Position numbers and translations under genes: made by a program. A DNA stretch of 54,066 nucleotides from Microcoleus sp. CAWBG506 (GTDB lineage: Bacteria > Cyanobacteriota > Cyanobacteriia > Cyanobacteriales > Microcoleaceae), in contig JAHREW010000045.1 in the NCBI GenBank assembly GCA_020883125.1, forward strand, positions 1 through 54,066, in the 5' to 3' direction. Numbering within the stretch: the first letter of the stretch is position 1; each line of letters begins with the position of its first letter. This document shows positions 1 through 8,798 of the stretch, one piece after another. The notes beneath the pieces were generated by a model. That model saw only the letters and a list, made by a program, of their open reading frames with translations, was not told where the DNA came from and did no database searches.

Positions 1-2
1 CA

Positions 3-107
3 ACTACCACGTCCATGATTGATCAAATAATTGCAGTTGCTCTCAACTTAATCAATCCTCAACATCTAAGAAATTGGTTTGCTTATTGTTGTTACTGTAC
101 CTCATAA
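3..107 (+). pseudogene. 3' end of a transposase gene (cut by window edge)
   Basis: A reading frame enters from the window edge and runs 34 codons to a TAA. It ends in the sequence NWFAYCCYCTS. A C-terminus with an aromatic-rich WF..CCYC pattern is what I associate with IS630-type transposases, so this is probably the tail of such a gene. Only the tail is visible, so it is impossible to say whether the gene is intact upstream. A short hairpin follows directly. It could also be the end of an unrelated protein. Confidence 0.45.
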
Positions 108-123
108 CAGCGGGAACCGCTGT
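107..123. repeat. Small perfect hairpin after the transposase tail
   Basis: ACAGCGG and CCGCTGT pair perfectly (7 bp) around a 3-base loop. It starts on the last base of the stop codon of the preceding frame. There is no T-run, so it is not a typical terminator; it may belong to the insertion sequence end. The rest of 124-360 shows no gene or clear structure. Confidence 0.4.
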
Positions 124-360
124 AAGCTTAGTGGAAACGAAGTAACTATCGACCTGAATATTTACTCCTTACCCCCAGTAGAGCAAATTTTGGGTTTTTT
201 AGTTTGGATGGTAAGGTTCGATAATTGAGCTTTTTGTGGGTTTTCTAGTTCCCCAGCAGATACTTTCCTTAAGCGTTTAAAAGATTCTCAAAGGTGAGAT
301 AGTCTGTGATTCTATACCCTCCAACAATATAACCGATCGCAGTTCCTCACCTATTTGGTT

Positions 361-645
361 TTAATCATTGGAAGTCGGCTGTTTTCTTTTCCTAAACAAA
401 CCGGACATACTTAAACCAGTCACTAGCAAACCAATCATTCCCAACCCGTTTAAAACGGGGTAAATTGCTTGCAGGTTCAAAATTTCACCTGTATGGATTT
501 TCAATAAAAATCTGGCTGAAATTCCTGTATCTATCGGCCACTCTTTAACCATGCTTGCTAACATTCCCGTCACCACAGTCATCGTCAGTGGCAAAGCAAT
601 AATAATAGCTAGAATACGGTGATACTTGCGAAATGCCTTCTTCAT
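361..645 (-). CDS. Small PepSY-like inner-membrane protein
   Basis: The predicted protein has 94 residues. The ATG at 645 (MKKAFRKYHRI) was chosen because the longer frame adds a non-conserved leader. Two hydrophobic segments are visible, at about residues 10-30 and 65-85. The N-terminal K-Y-H-R-x-L pattern leading into a membrane helix, then HTGEIL and a second helix ending in a basic tail, resemble small PepSY-associated membrane proteins of cyanobacteria. The function is unknown; a role in membrane-linked redox or iron metabolism has been suggested for relatives but is not shown here. It shares strand with the lipoprotein gene about 110 bp upstream and could be cotranscribed with it. Confidence 0.6.
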   Translation of the reverse strand: MKKAFRKYHRILAIIIALPLTMTVVTGMLASMVKEWPIDTGISARFLLKIHTGEILNLQAIYPVLNGLGMIGLLVTGLSMSGLFRKRKQPTSND

Positions 646-752
646 AAGGATTAAAGATATCAAGAAATTGAATTGATGTAAGGTGTTGGGTGGAGTGCTT
701 GTTTCTGGATACTGTAAACTTAGAACTAGAAACAAGCAATCAGCCTGGAATT

Positions 753-1202
753 TTAGGACTTCGGAATGCTACTAATAGTCTTATCCAAAGACTGCAATTC
801 TGCCAGCACTTTGTCTTTACTGGGCTGAGACTTTTTGAGTTCACTTGTCAATTTGTCTGCCATATCTTCCACTGCATCGTAGCTTTTGGGGGCTTTAGCC
901 TTGATGCCGTCTTCAACCTTCTTCCAGGTATCCTCGAATTTACTAAATTCTGTCTTGGCTTTCGCAAAGTTGCCAGTTTCAACTGCTGCTTTGGTGTTGG
1001 AAACTACACGACTCAACTCTGTATAGTTTCCCTGGGATGCTGCTTTCTCTGTTTGATCAGCAGTACCAGCCTTTACAGCAGTAGCAGCAGGAACGGCTGA
1101 CGGTGAGCTTTGGGGAGTGGAAGTTTCCTTAGCGCTTTCGCAACCAGCCAAAGTTAGAAGGATGATGGTGCTCAGGACAAGGATTTGATTGAAACGAGCC
1201 AT
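753..1202 (-). CDS. Helical lipoprotein of unknown function
   Basis: The product has 149 residues with a clear lipoprotein signal: a basic start, a hydrophobic core and the lipobox LAGC with Cys at about residue 20. A Ser/Thr/Pro/Ala-rich linker (about 25-45) precedes a charged, Lys/Glu-rich helical domain (about 50-149). That pattern suggests a small helical bundle tethered to a membrane. Similar helical lipoproteins occur near iron- or redox-related membrane proteins, but I do not recognise a named family with certainty. GAGGA lies 7 bases upstream of the ATG and supports the start. The small PepSY-like gene lies downstream on the same strand. Confidence 0.7.
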   Translation of the reverse strand: MARFNQILVLSTIILLTLAGCESAKETSTPQSSPSAVPAATAVKAGTADQTEKAASQGNYTELSRVVSNTKAAVETGNFAKAKTEFSKFEDTWKKVEDGIKAKAPKSYDAVEDMADKLTSELKKSQPSKDKVLAELQSLDKTISSIPKS

Positions 1203-1416
1203 GAAAAATCCTCACATAGATGGATACTAGAATCTATTGTGTCACAAAGAAATGCGATCGGTGGGAATAAATCAAAATCATTGCCTCTCTAGCGTTTTCT
1301 TGAATCAAACTGCATTAGCCCGCAGTTGGGCGATTAACTTATCTCTCTCAACTTCACCTGTCAATGAAATCACCCCTAAACGTGCGATAATTTGATATGA
1401 TCACCAACTTCCTAAT

Positions 1417-2838
1417 ATGACTGAACAGCCAACTGCAACCTACCGCACCGAAAGTGACTCAATGGGAGACAAACAAATCCCATCTAATGTCTATTATGGC
1501 ATCCAAACTCTGCGCGCTATCGAAAATTTTCCGATTAGCGGGATTAAGCCTTTATCGACTTATGTTGATGCTTGTGTTTTAATTAAGAAAGCTACGGCGA
1601 TCGCCAATGGTGAACTCGGCTGCATTCCCCAAGATATCAGTCAAGCCATTGTCCAAGCAGCCGACGAAATCCTAGCCGGTAAATTGCGCGATCAATTTGT
1701 AGTTGATGTCTATCAAGCTGGGGCAGGAACTTCTCACCACATGAATGTTAATGAAGTTCTTTCTAATCGCGCTTTGGAAATTATGGGTGATGAAAAAGGC
1801 AACTACAAGCGTGTTAGTCCTAACGATCATGTAAACTATGGACAATCGACCAATGATGTGATTCCGACGGCGATTCGGATTGGCGGATTGTTGGCGCTGG
1901 AAAAAACTTTGTTGCCGGCTTTGTCGAAGGCCGTAGCTGCCCTAGAAAGCAAAGCCACAGAATTTCAAGATATTGTAAAATCAGGCCGCACTCATATGCA
2001 AGATGCAGTGCCTGTGCGACTCGGTGAAACCTTCCGCGCTTGGGCTCAAATTCTCAGAGAACATACCTTGAGAATTCAAACTGCATCGGCGGATTTGACA
2101 TCCTTGGGATTGGGTGGCAGTGCGGTGGGTACTGGCTTAAATACTCATCCTGAATATTGTCAAAAAGTTGCTGAAATTCTCTCGACATTAATTGATAAAC
2201 CTCTGAAACCAGCGACACATTTAATGGCGGCTATGCAGAGTATGTCGCCGTTTGTAAATGTGTCGGGTTCGCTGCGAAATCTGGCTCAAGATTGCGTTAA
2301 AATGTCCCATGACTTGCGTTTGATGGACTCAGGACCGAAAACGGGTTTGAAAGAAATTCAACTGCCTCCGGTGCAGCCTGGTTCGTCAATTATGCCGGGA
2401 AAATACAATCCTGTGATGGCGGAAATGACTTCGATGGTTTGTTTTCAAGTCATGGGTTATGATAGTGCGATCGCCCTTTGTGCCCAAGCAGGACAATTAG
2501 AGTTGAACGTGATGATGCCCCTGATCGCTTACAATCTGATTCACAGCATCGAAATTTTGGGCAATACGATTAGTGCCCTGAGCACCAAATGTCTGGCAAA
2601 AATTGAAGCTAAGGGCGATCGATGTCTCGCTTATGCTGAAGGTAGTCTCGCCCTCGTTACCGCCCTCAACACCCACATCGGTTATCTCAACGCCGCCGCT
2701 GTCGCCAAAGAATCCCTAGAAACTGGCAAATCTTTGCGGCAAATTGTGCTAGAACGCGGTTTAATGAGTGCAGAAGACTTGGCAAAAGTTCTAGACTTAG
2801 AGAAAATGAGTGCGATGCCCACATCTTCTGCTAAGTAA
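1417..2838 (+). CDS. aspA: Aspartate ammonia-lyase
   Basis: The 473-residue protein belongs to the fumarase/aspartase superfamily and would convert L-aspartate to fumarate and ammonia in the cytoplasm. The signature loop GSSIMPGKYNPVMAE is at about residues 325-340, and SGRTHMQDAVP and GQSTNDV are present. The N-terminal stretch YYGIQTLRAIENF is typical of aspartases; class II fumarases usually have YWGAQTQRS here. The signature has GKYNP rather than the usual GKVNP or AKVNP, a small deviation near the active-site lid. The length matches the family. No close partner gene is seen; a hairpin follows the stop codon. Confidence 0.88.
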   Translation: MTEQPTATYRTESDSMGDKQIPSNVYYGIQTLRAIENFPISGIKPLSTYVDACVLIKKATAIANGELGCIPQDISQAIVQAADEILAGKLRDQFVVDVYQAGAGTSHHMNVNEVLSNRALEIMGDEKGNYKRVSPNDHVNYGQSTNDVIPTAIRIGGLLALEKTLLPALSKAVAALESKATEFQDIVKSGRTHMQDAVPVRLGETFRAWAQILREHTLRIQTASADLTSLGLGGSAVGTGLNTHPEYCQKVAEILSTLIDKPLKPATHLMAAMQSMSPFVNVSGSLRNLAQDCVKMSHDLRLMDSGPKTGLKEIQLPPVQPGSSIMPGKYNPVMAEMTSMVCFQVMGYDSAIALCAQAGQLELNVMMPLIAYNLIHSIEILGNTISALSTKCLAKIEAKGDRCLAYAEGSLALVTALNTHIGYLNAAAVAKESLETGKSLRQIVLERGLMSAEDLAKVLDLEKMSAMPTSSAK

Positions 2839-2863
2839 GCTCAACTTAAAATACAGAATCCTC

Positions 2864-2896
2864 AGATCCCCAACTTTTTTAAGAAGTCGGGGATCT
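2864..2896. terminator. Hairpin after aspA, possible terminator or dispersed palindrome
   Basis: The arms AGATCCCCAACTT and AAGTCGGGGATCT form a 13-bp stem with one mismatch around a short A/T-rich loop. It lies 26 bases after the aspA stop. A T-run lies inside the loop rather than after the stem, so it may be a dispersed palindrome that also ends transcription, not a classic terminator. Confidence 0.5.
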
Positions 2897-2956
2897 AACA
2901 GCAGATATCCCACCTTACGTTATTCTTTGATAGTCTCAAGTTTCGGAGCAAAATTT

Positions 2957-3283
2957 ATGCGCGCAGGTTCTTTTAGTAAGTTAGTCCCTGATAGAGAAAA
3001 TACCACACAAGTTACCTTTCATTATGTGGAAGGTCAGGCAGAAACGTTTACAATTCCTATGCCTGCACGAGATTTTCAAGAGGAAGTGGTGAATTTATTA
3101 AACCAACCTTGGTTGACTTTTCATTTAAACGACCAAACGGTTTTTATCTGTACATCCAGAGTGGTAAAAGTGGAAATAAAACCTGGGATTCCCGAACTTC
3201 AAGGTCAAGGCATATTCCCTAACTCCCAGCGAGTTACTACAATGCAGCGTGGCGCTGCTGGCAGATTGCCAATGGATACATAA
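2957..3283 (+). CDS. Small conserved cyanobacterial protein
   Basis: The 108-residue frame starts at the ATG at 2957 (MRAGSFSKLVPDRENT), just after GGAGC. A longer frame starts upstream inside aspA but looks non-coding. There are no membrane segments and no Cys-rich motif. A beta-rich N-terminal half (TQVTFHYVEGQAETFTIPMP) precedes a short DFQEEVVNLL helix and a second beta stretch. I do not recognise the family; short proteins of this make-up are common in cyanobacteria. The DUF362 gene starts 34 bases downstream in the same direction, so the two are probably cotranscribed. Confidence 0.6.
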   Translation: MRAGSFSKLVPDRENTTQVTFHYVEGQAETFTIPMPARDFQEEVVNLLNQPWLTFHLNDQTVFICTSRVVKVEIKPGIPELQGQGIFPNSQRVTTMQRGAAGRLPMDT

Positions 3284-3317
3284 TTTAAATAGCCAACAAC
3301 AAACAACTAATAACATT

Positions 3318-4277
3318 ATGCCAGCCGTTAGTTTAATTAGAGCTAATTCCTACGATCGCCAAATCTTGCAAAAATCCTTAGAAAGCTTGATAGCACCCTT
3401 GGGGGGAATGTCAGCTTTTGTCAAAAAGGGCGATCGAGTTCTGCTCAAACCCAATCTCCTCACAGGTTCTCGCCCCACCAAAGAATGCGTTACCCGTCCC
3501 GAATTGGTTTATTGTGTGGCAAAAATGGTAATAGAAGCGGGTGGAAAACCGTTTTTAGGTGATAGTCCAGCCTTTGGGAGTGCGATGGGTGTCGCCAAAG
3601 CGAACGGCTATTTGCCACTGCTAGAAGAACTGAATTTGCCAGTAGTAGAATTTCAGGGAAAACGTTACGAAACTGTCAACGATGACTTCAATCATCTCCG
3701 GCTGTGCAAGGAAGCCATGGAAGCAGATGTGGTAATTAATTTGCCAAAATTGAAATCTCACGTCCAATTAACCGTCACCATGGGTGTGAAAAATTTGTTC
3801 GGCTGCGTTCCCGGCAAAATGAAGGCTTGGTGGCACATGGAAGCGGGCAAAGATAGTGCTACATTTGGTGAAATGCTGGTCGAAACTGCACGCACGATTA
3901 ACCCAAATTTGACTATACTCGATGGGATTATTGGTCACGAAGGTAACGGGCCCAGTGGCGGGGAACCTAAGTTTTTGGGAATTTTGGGCGCATCAAGTGA
4001 TGTGTTTGCTTTGGATAGAACAATTGTTGAAATTATTAACGCTAATCCCGCTAGTGTTCCGACTGTGGTGGCGGCGATGAAGTTGGGGCTTTGCTCGAAT
4101 TTAGAGGCTATTGATTTTCCGCTGTTGCAGCCGGAAAGTCTGAAGGTGTGGGATTGGAAGTTGCCGGAAAAGATGATGCCGATCGACTTTGGTATGCCTC
4201 GCGTGGTCAAGTCGGCGTTCAAACACCTTTATATCAGGTTTATCAAAGAAAGGTTCAGCATCAAGGCTTCCGATTAG
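3318..4277 (+). CDS. DUF362-domain protein
   Basis: The 319-residue protein starts at the ATG at 3318 (MPAVSLIRANSYDRQ). It carries the DUF362 hallmarks: KGDRVLLKPNLL at about residues 38-50, a VTRPELVYCVAKMVIEAGG block, the KLKSHVQLTVTMGVKN segment and the ILDGIIGHEGNGPSGG segment. Family members are often annotated as iron-sulfur or quinone-linked proteins, some with C-terminal ferredoxin domains. Here no CxxCxxC cluster is visible, so it is a DUF362-only version. The biochemical role is unknown. The C-terminus is basic. Confidence 0.8.
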   Translation: MPAVSLIRANSYDRQILQKSLESLIAPLGGMSAFVKKGDRVLLKPNLLTGSRPTKECVTRPELVYCVAKMVIEAGGKPFLGDSPAFGSAMGVAKANGYLPLLEELNLPVVEFQGKRYETVNDDFNHLRLCKEAMEADVVINLPKLKSHVQLTVTMGVKNLFGCVPGKMKAWWHMEAGKDSATFGEMLVETARTINPNLTILDGIIGHEGNGPSGGEPKFLGILGASSDVFALDRTIVEIINANPASVPTVVAAMKLGLCSNLEAIDFPLLQPESLKVWDWKLPEKMMPIDFGMPRVVKSAFKHLYIRFIKERFSIKASD

Positions 4278-4993
4278 CTCTCGGAAAAGGAATCGCTCAA
4301 ATTTTCTGTTGTTATGCCTTGTGCTTCGCCTTGTTAATTATGAATAAATATGACGAGTATGTTACAATAATATATTTATGTTAAGCTTTAATAAGTTTGT
4401 CCTAAATCCAATGGTTTAAAGTATTTGTATCACTGTATTCAGAACTCGTGAATCACTCGTGCTATTTTGCGAGTTCCCAGCAATGGGAGAATGATATTTA
4501 AGTATAAATACTTCTAATTGCGGTCAATTTGAACTGGAGTTAGTGGGAAGTTGCACTAATCTTTATAATTGAGCGATAAATTATAAAGAATCAGTAAAGA
4601 TACAAAAAGTATATTGACAATTATACTGATCTTGCATGATAATCCCCACATATCAACTAAATCCGGATTGAATAACCCCTTTATTTATTAGTTAATAGAA
4701 TCAGAGCGAAAGCTGGTATGTTAGCGGTTAAAACAGCCTAGCGTTCGAGGGTTCATCGAACCCAATTCCATCGGAAACATGGCTGTTATTAAATGTAAAA
4801 GATTTAATCCAGTTGCTTTATCCATCTGTCAGTATTACAAAGCTCTCAAGCAGTTTCTGAAATCATTGTGGTGTCAGGGATGAGAACCTAAATTCGGTAG
4901 ATGTCTTTTATGGGTATCAATGTGTTTTTTATTCCACCAAGGATTCATTACTAGATCGACACTCAAAAATCACAACAAAGGAACATCTAGCAT
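4278..4993. other. 716-bp gap before the polysaccharide locus, with dyads
   Basis: No convincing gene is present. Three inverted repeats stand out. GAACTCG/CGAGTTC lies at 4442-4476. A perfect 10-bp dyad CTTTATAATT/AATTATAAAG with an 8-base spacer lies at 4561-4588. A perfect 6-bp stem, GGGTTC/GAACCC, lies at 4749-4763. The region probably holds the promoter and a long leader for the glycosyltransferase at 4994; AAAGGA 12 bases before its ATG is the ribosome binding site. Confidence 0.4.
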
Positions 4994-6241
4994 ATGCCTA
5001 CTAACAACAACCTGACAATTCTACAACCTCTACAAGCAAAACTATTGCCAGATGGTAAAGTTTTACTCACCCGTAAACTAATAGAAGCGATCGTAGAATT
5101 AAATAATTATTGGGATGGTTCCATTACTGTGATGATGGAAGAATCCCAATTCGAGAACGGCAATATCGATCAAAAAGTATTCAACATTAATGAATTACCT
5201 TTTAATTTAGAGGTAATTTCTTTCGATGGAATTACGCCTGCTTTACTCAAAAAGCACCACAGCTCTGTAGTATTAGCAGTGCCGGGATACCGACAAAACC
5301 ATATTGCTCAAGTCTGTAAGTTAGCGGGAGTGCCGTGTATTTATGTTTCTGAATACACTTTGAAAACTCGCCACCAAATTGCGAGTGTGACTACAAGTAA
5401 TCCGATTATGCGCCTGCGGAAACTGCTGTGGGAATACAATCAGGAAAAAAAGCAGTGCAAGGCGATCGTCATGGCAGATGGCTTGCAATGCAACGGCACT
5501 CCTACCTACGAAGCCTACAAGCATATCAATCGCAATCCACTGTTTTTCTTTGACACGCGGATTAGCGAAGATATGTTAGCCACAGAGGCAGAAATTGAAA
5601 AACGCACTGCAAACAGTTCCCCAGATAGGCCTCTACGTTTGTTGTTTTCAGGTCGCCTGGTTAAAATGAAAGGAGCCGATCATTTACTTTTGGTTGCTCA
5701 AGAACTCAAGCAAATGAAAGTTAACTTTGAACTGTTCATCAGCGGTTCTGGCGATTTAGAAAAGACGATGCAAAAGACGATCGCAGCTAATCAACTTCAG
5801 AACGTGGTGAAAATGCTTGGCGTACCAGACTTTAAAACTGAGTTTTTCCCCTTTGTGAAGCAGAATATTGATTTGTTTGTTTGCTGTCACCGTCAGGGCG
5901 ATCCTTCCTGTACTTACATAGAAACTATGTCTTGTGGAGTGCCGATTGTGGGCTATGCTAACGAAGCATTCGAGGGGATTTCTGCAATGTCGGAAACCGG
6001 ATGGGTTGTACCAATGAATCAACCTAAAGTGATGGCGCAGAAAATTGCACAACTCAGCCAGCACCGGGAAGCAATTAAGTCTATGTCGTTCAAGTCTCTT
6101 CATTTTGCTCAAAAGCATACTTTTGAGAAGACTTTTAAAGCTCGCGTAGAACATATGCAACAGGTGATTGCCCAATCAAAGGAGGCTCAAGAAGCTACCG
6201 AAAGTCGATTATCTGAACAGATAAATGCGATTTTTGCGTAA
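4994..6241 (+). CDS. GT4-type glycosyltransferase
   Basis: The 415-residue cytoplasmic protein has the GT-B fold pattern of glycosyltransferase family 4/group 1. The C-terminal nucleotide-sugar domain starts with LRLLFSGRLVKMKGADHLL at about residue 215. It has FISGSGDLE and a late ETMSCGVPIVGY block with the acidic residue expected to contact the donor. The N-terminal acceptor domain is divergent. It is the first gene of the polysaccharide region and points toward the minus-strand series, facing the WecG-type gene across a repeat-filled 618-bp gap. Donor and acceptor cannot be told from the sequence. Confidence 0.82.
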   Translation: MPTNNNLTILQPLQAKLLPDGKVLLTRKLIEAIVELNNYWDGSITVMMEESQFENGNIDQKVFNINELPFNLEVISFDGITPALLKKHHSSVVLAVPGYRQNHIAQVCKLAGVPCIYVSEYTLKTRHQIASVTTSNPIMRLRKLLWEYNQEKKQCKAIVMADGLQCNGTPTYEAYKHINRNPLFFFDTRISEDMLATEAEIEKRTANSSPDRPLRLLFSGRLVKMKGADHLLLVAQELKQMKVNFELFISGSGDLEKTMQKTIAANQLQNVVKMLGVPDFKTEFFPFVKQNIDLFVCCHRQGDPSCTYIETMSCGVPIVGYANEAFEGISAMSETGWVVPMNQPKVMAQKIAQLSQHREAIKSMSFKSLHFAQKHTFEKTFKARVEHMQQVIAQSKEAQEATESRLSEQINAIFA

Positions 6242-6310
6242 TATTAAATCCTGCGATTTACCCTGATTACCCCCTTTATCCTGTGGCGATTGAAACCGCT
6301 ATTACTATCA

Positions 6311-6334
6311 TTAAGTCTGCAAAAGCAGACTTAA
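6311..6334. repeat. Perfect 10-bp hairpin
   Basis: TTAAGTCTGC and GCAGACTTAA pair perfectly around AAAA. It lies 69 bases after the glycosyltransferase stop, without a T-run. It may act as an RNA 3'-end stabiliser or simply be a dispersed palindrome. Confidence 0.6.
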
Positions 6335-6344
6335 GATCCAAAGG

Positions 6345-6481
6345 CAATACTGTTTACTTAAGACTATTTATGCCCCGGAGATCCCCCTAAATCCCCCTTA
6401 AAAAGGGGGACTTTGAGAGCTTTCTTGTCCCACCCTTTTTAAGGGGGGTTAGGGGGGATCTTTCTTAAGTGAACCGTATTG
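6345..6481. mobile_element. 137-bp MITE-like palindrome
   Basis: Terminal inverted repeats run from CAATACTGTTTACTTAAGA on the left to its imperfect complement TCTTAAGTGAACCGTATTG on the right. The inner arms are rich in CCCCCT/AGGGGG, and the element would fold into a long hairpin. It has no coding capacity. Palindromes with these ends and AGATCCCCC arms are frequent in filamentous cyanobacterial genomes in my experience, so a non-autonomous miniature transposon is likely. Confidence 0.6.
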
Positions 6482-6544
6482 GATCCAAAGGGGGTATTTG
6501 AGGTGACTGCTGTTTGCATTTCCATGGGATTTGATTTTGGTTAC

Positions 6545-6640
6545 ATCAAATCATCTCTTCATCGTCCTGTATTAATCTCTCTCTTCTCGAACTTCGCGTC
6601 ATGAGCGCCTTCGTGGTTAAATCATTCCGATACAACCGGA
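6545..6640 (+). repeat. Composite dispersed repeat, copy A
   Basis: This stretch aligns with the complement of 38974-39060. Shared blocks are ATCAAATC, CATCGTCCTGTATT, ATCTC.CT.TTCTC, GCGCC, and CATTCCGAT.CAA. It contains a degenerate version of the AACCACGAAGG/CGCGAAG motif also found around the gene at 28236. It is non-coding. The rest of 6641-6859 shows nothing beyond HIP1-like GCGATCGC sites. Confidence 0.55.
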
Positions 6641-6859
6641 ATTGATATGAGATCACCATTGCGCCCGATCGCTAATAATGCGATCGCCAAACTCAGCTAA
6701 ACACTCCGTGATGTAGCGCAGAGCTGTCTATGGATTATTGATTTATCTTTAATAAGCACCCTGACAAATTTACAGTCAAAAGTCAAACAAATTAGTTATT
6801 ATCTCGACTTTTTACTTTTTACTTCGGAAAAACCACAATTCACAACCACCTTTGAAAAT

Positions 6860-7666
6860 TTAACCGTACAATACTTCTTTTATAGGTGGCGTAGCATCTT
6901 TAGGATCGAACTGTTTTAATTTCAAAGCTTGTAGTAAAAACAGCCAGATATAAAGTGGATTCAACAAAACATACCGCTCCCAAAGACGCCCTGGTTCCAT
7001 GACAAGTCGAAACAGCCATTCTAAACCCAACTTACCTAAAAACTCAGGAGATTTAGCCAAATTTCCTGAATGAAAATCGTAAGCAGCACCTACAGCAATC
7101 AGAGGCATTGATAATTCATCGCGATATTCGTAGGCCCAAACTTCTTGTCTCGGACACCCCAAACCTACAAAAGTAATTGCTGCACCGCTGTCGCGAATTT
7201 CCTGAGCGATGCGATGTTTTTCTTCGGTAGTAGTCTGCCTGAATTTAGAAGGCTGCATTCCCGCAATAATTAACTTGGGAAAACGCTTGCAAAGATTTTG
7301 AGATAAAGCCTCAAGTACACAAGGTTTAGAGCCGTATAGATAGATAGACAATCCTTCTTCGGCCGCACTTTCGCAGATTTCTAACATCGCATTCGGCCCG
7401 CAAACGCGATCGGGCAATTCTGTGTTATAGAGCAAATTTAATGCCCATCTGACTGGTTGTCCATCTGGCAATACTAAGTCGATGTGATTGAGGCGATAGC
7501 GGTGAGTGCTGTCAAGGACTCCTGTCATGACGCCGTGCACCGCTAAAGCCGAAACCGACATTGGTTGGCCGGCGCGGGCTGCGCCAATAATTTTGCTAAC
7601 TGCCGCTTCATAATTAACCGCATTTACTAAGATTCCCAGAACATTCTTTTTACCCTTGTCAATCAT
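6860..7666 (-). CDS. WecG/TagA/CpsF-family glycosyltransferase
   Basis: The 268-residue protein is a GT26 enzyme that adds a sugar, classically N-acetylmannosamine or its uronate, to a polyprenyl-diphosphate-linked GlcNAc. PDGQP lies at about residues 67-71 and [10 protein letters not shown] at about 165-175; both are family signatures. The ATG at 7666 is preferred over an upstream non-ATG start because GAGGTG sits 5 bases before it. It overlaps the upstream epimerase gene by 8 bases (ATGATTGA), which implies translational coupling. It is the last gene of the minus-strand polysaccharide series and would act early in building the lipid-linked unit. Confidence 0.87.
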   Translation of the reverse strand: MIDKGKKNVLGILVNAVNYEAAVSKIIGAARAGQPMSVSALAVHGVMTGVLDSTHRYRLNHIDLVLPDGQPVRWALNLLYNTELPDRVCGPNAMLEICESAAEEGLSIYLYGSKPCVLEALSQNLCKRFPKLIIAGMQPSKFRQTTTEEKHRIAQEIRDSGAAITFVGLGCPRQEVWAYEYRDELSMPLIAVGAAYDFHSGNLAKSPEFLGKLGLEWLFRLVMEPGRLWERYVLLNPLYIWLFLLQALKLKQFDPKDATPPIKEVLYG

Positions 7667-8741
7667 TAGACACCTCTTTAAGCCAACGGTCGTGGTTACA
7701 TTCATAAATTTCCTGAAGAATTTGTTTGACGTTATATTTCATTTTCCAATCTGGGTAGTGACTCTCGAATTTTCCATTGTCACTAATCCACCATATATGA
7801 TCGCCTATGCGATTACTTTCAGCATAGGTCCAATTGAATTTGCGATCGGAAATTGTCTCGCACATTTGGATAGCTTCTAGCATAGAACAATTGCTGTACC
7901 TGCCACCTCCTGTGTTGTAAACCTCTGCGCTTCTGGGAGATTTAAAAAATTCATAAAATGCTGAAATTAAATCTGCGCTATGAATGTTGTCGCGGACTTG
8001 CTTTCCTTTGTATCCGAAAACGGTGTAGGGAGTTCCTGTCACCGCGCATTTCATTAAATATGCCAGGAATCCATGCAATTGAGTTCCAGAATGATTCGGT
8101 CCAGTCAGACAGCCACCGCGAAAACAAGCGGTATTCATATTAAAATAGCGGCCGTATTCTTGAACTAAAATGTCTGCTGCTACTTTGGATGCACCAAACA
8201 AACTGTGCAAACATTGGTCGATGGACATATCTTCCCGAATACCTCCTTCGTAAGTATGACCCGGTGCAATTTCCCACCTGTGTTCTAATTCTACTAAAGG
8301 CAATTTGTTTGGTGTATCGCCGTATACTTTGTTGGTAGAAGTGAAAATGAAAACGGCTTTGGGGCAGTACAAGCGAGTTACTTCTAAAAGATTGAGAGTA
8401 CCGTTGGCATTAACGGTAAAATCTGTTTTAGGAGAACGGGCCGCCCAATCGTGGCTAGGCTGGGCTGCGGTGTGAATTACTAATTCAACATCCTCACCAT
8501 ACCGCTGAAAGATATTAGTAATCGCTTCATAGTCGCGAATGTCAATATCTAAGTGGTAATACTTAGTCCCCAAGGATTGTTCTAGTTGTTGACGGTTCCA
8601 ATTTGTAGAAGCATCTGCACCAAAAAAGAACTGGCGCATATTGTTGTCGATTCCAACAATATCGAAGCCTTGTTGTGCAAAGAACTTACAGGCCTCAGAA
8701 CCTATCAAACCCGCCGCTCCAGTAATAATTGCAACGCTCAA
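7659..8741 (-). CDS. NAD-dependent sugar epimerase (CDP-paratose 2-epimerase-like)
   Basis: The 360-residue protein is an extended short-chain dehydrogenase. GAAGLIG at residues 8-14 binds [12 protein letters not shown] (about 133-141) supplies the catalytic Ser/Thr. The usual YxxxK is FGASK (F182, K186), so the general-acid tyrosine is replaced by phenylalanine. The '[10 protein letters not shown]...[10 protein letters not shown]' pattern resembles CDP-tyvelose/paratose epimerase relatives. The frame begins with TTG at 8741, preceded by GAGG at a suitable distance; the nearest ATG is out of frame. It probably makes a nucleotide sugar used by the surrounding transferases. The substrate is not certain. 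Confidence 0.8.
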   Translation of the reverse strand: MSVAIITGAAGLIGSEACKFFAQQGFDIVGIDNNMRQFFFGADASTNWNRQQLEQSLGTKYYHLDIDIRDYEAITNIFQRYGEDVELVIHTAAQPSHDWAARSPKTDFTVNANGTLNLLEVTRLYCPKAVFIFTSTNKVYGDTPNKLPLVELEHRWEIAPGHTYEGGIREDMSIDQCLHSLFGASKVAADILVQEYGRYFNMNTACFRGGCLTGPNHSGTQLHGFLAYLMKCAVTGTPYTVFGYKGKQVRDNIHSADLISAFYEFFKSPRSAEVYNTGGGRYSNCSMLEAIQMCETISDRKFNWTYAESNRIGDHIWWISDNGKFESHYPDWKMKYNVKQILQEIYECNHDRWLKEVSND

Positions 8742-8798
8742 TTTTTGCCATCCTCACAAATAAAGTTTTCTGGTTTTTGCGATCGAATACATCAGAAC

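Noticed and set aside
1310..1400. Minus-strand peptide IIARLGVISLTGEVERDKLI ending in a stop
   Set aside because: Protein-like but only about 30 codons and no start; too short to call.
4715..4775. tRNA-like stretch with a GGGTTCATCGAACCC element
   Set aside because: The T-arm-like hairpin has the wrong loop and no acceptor stem or anticodon arm could be paired.
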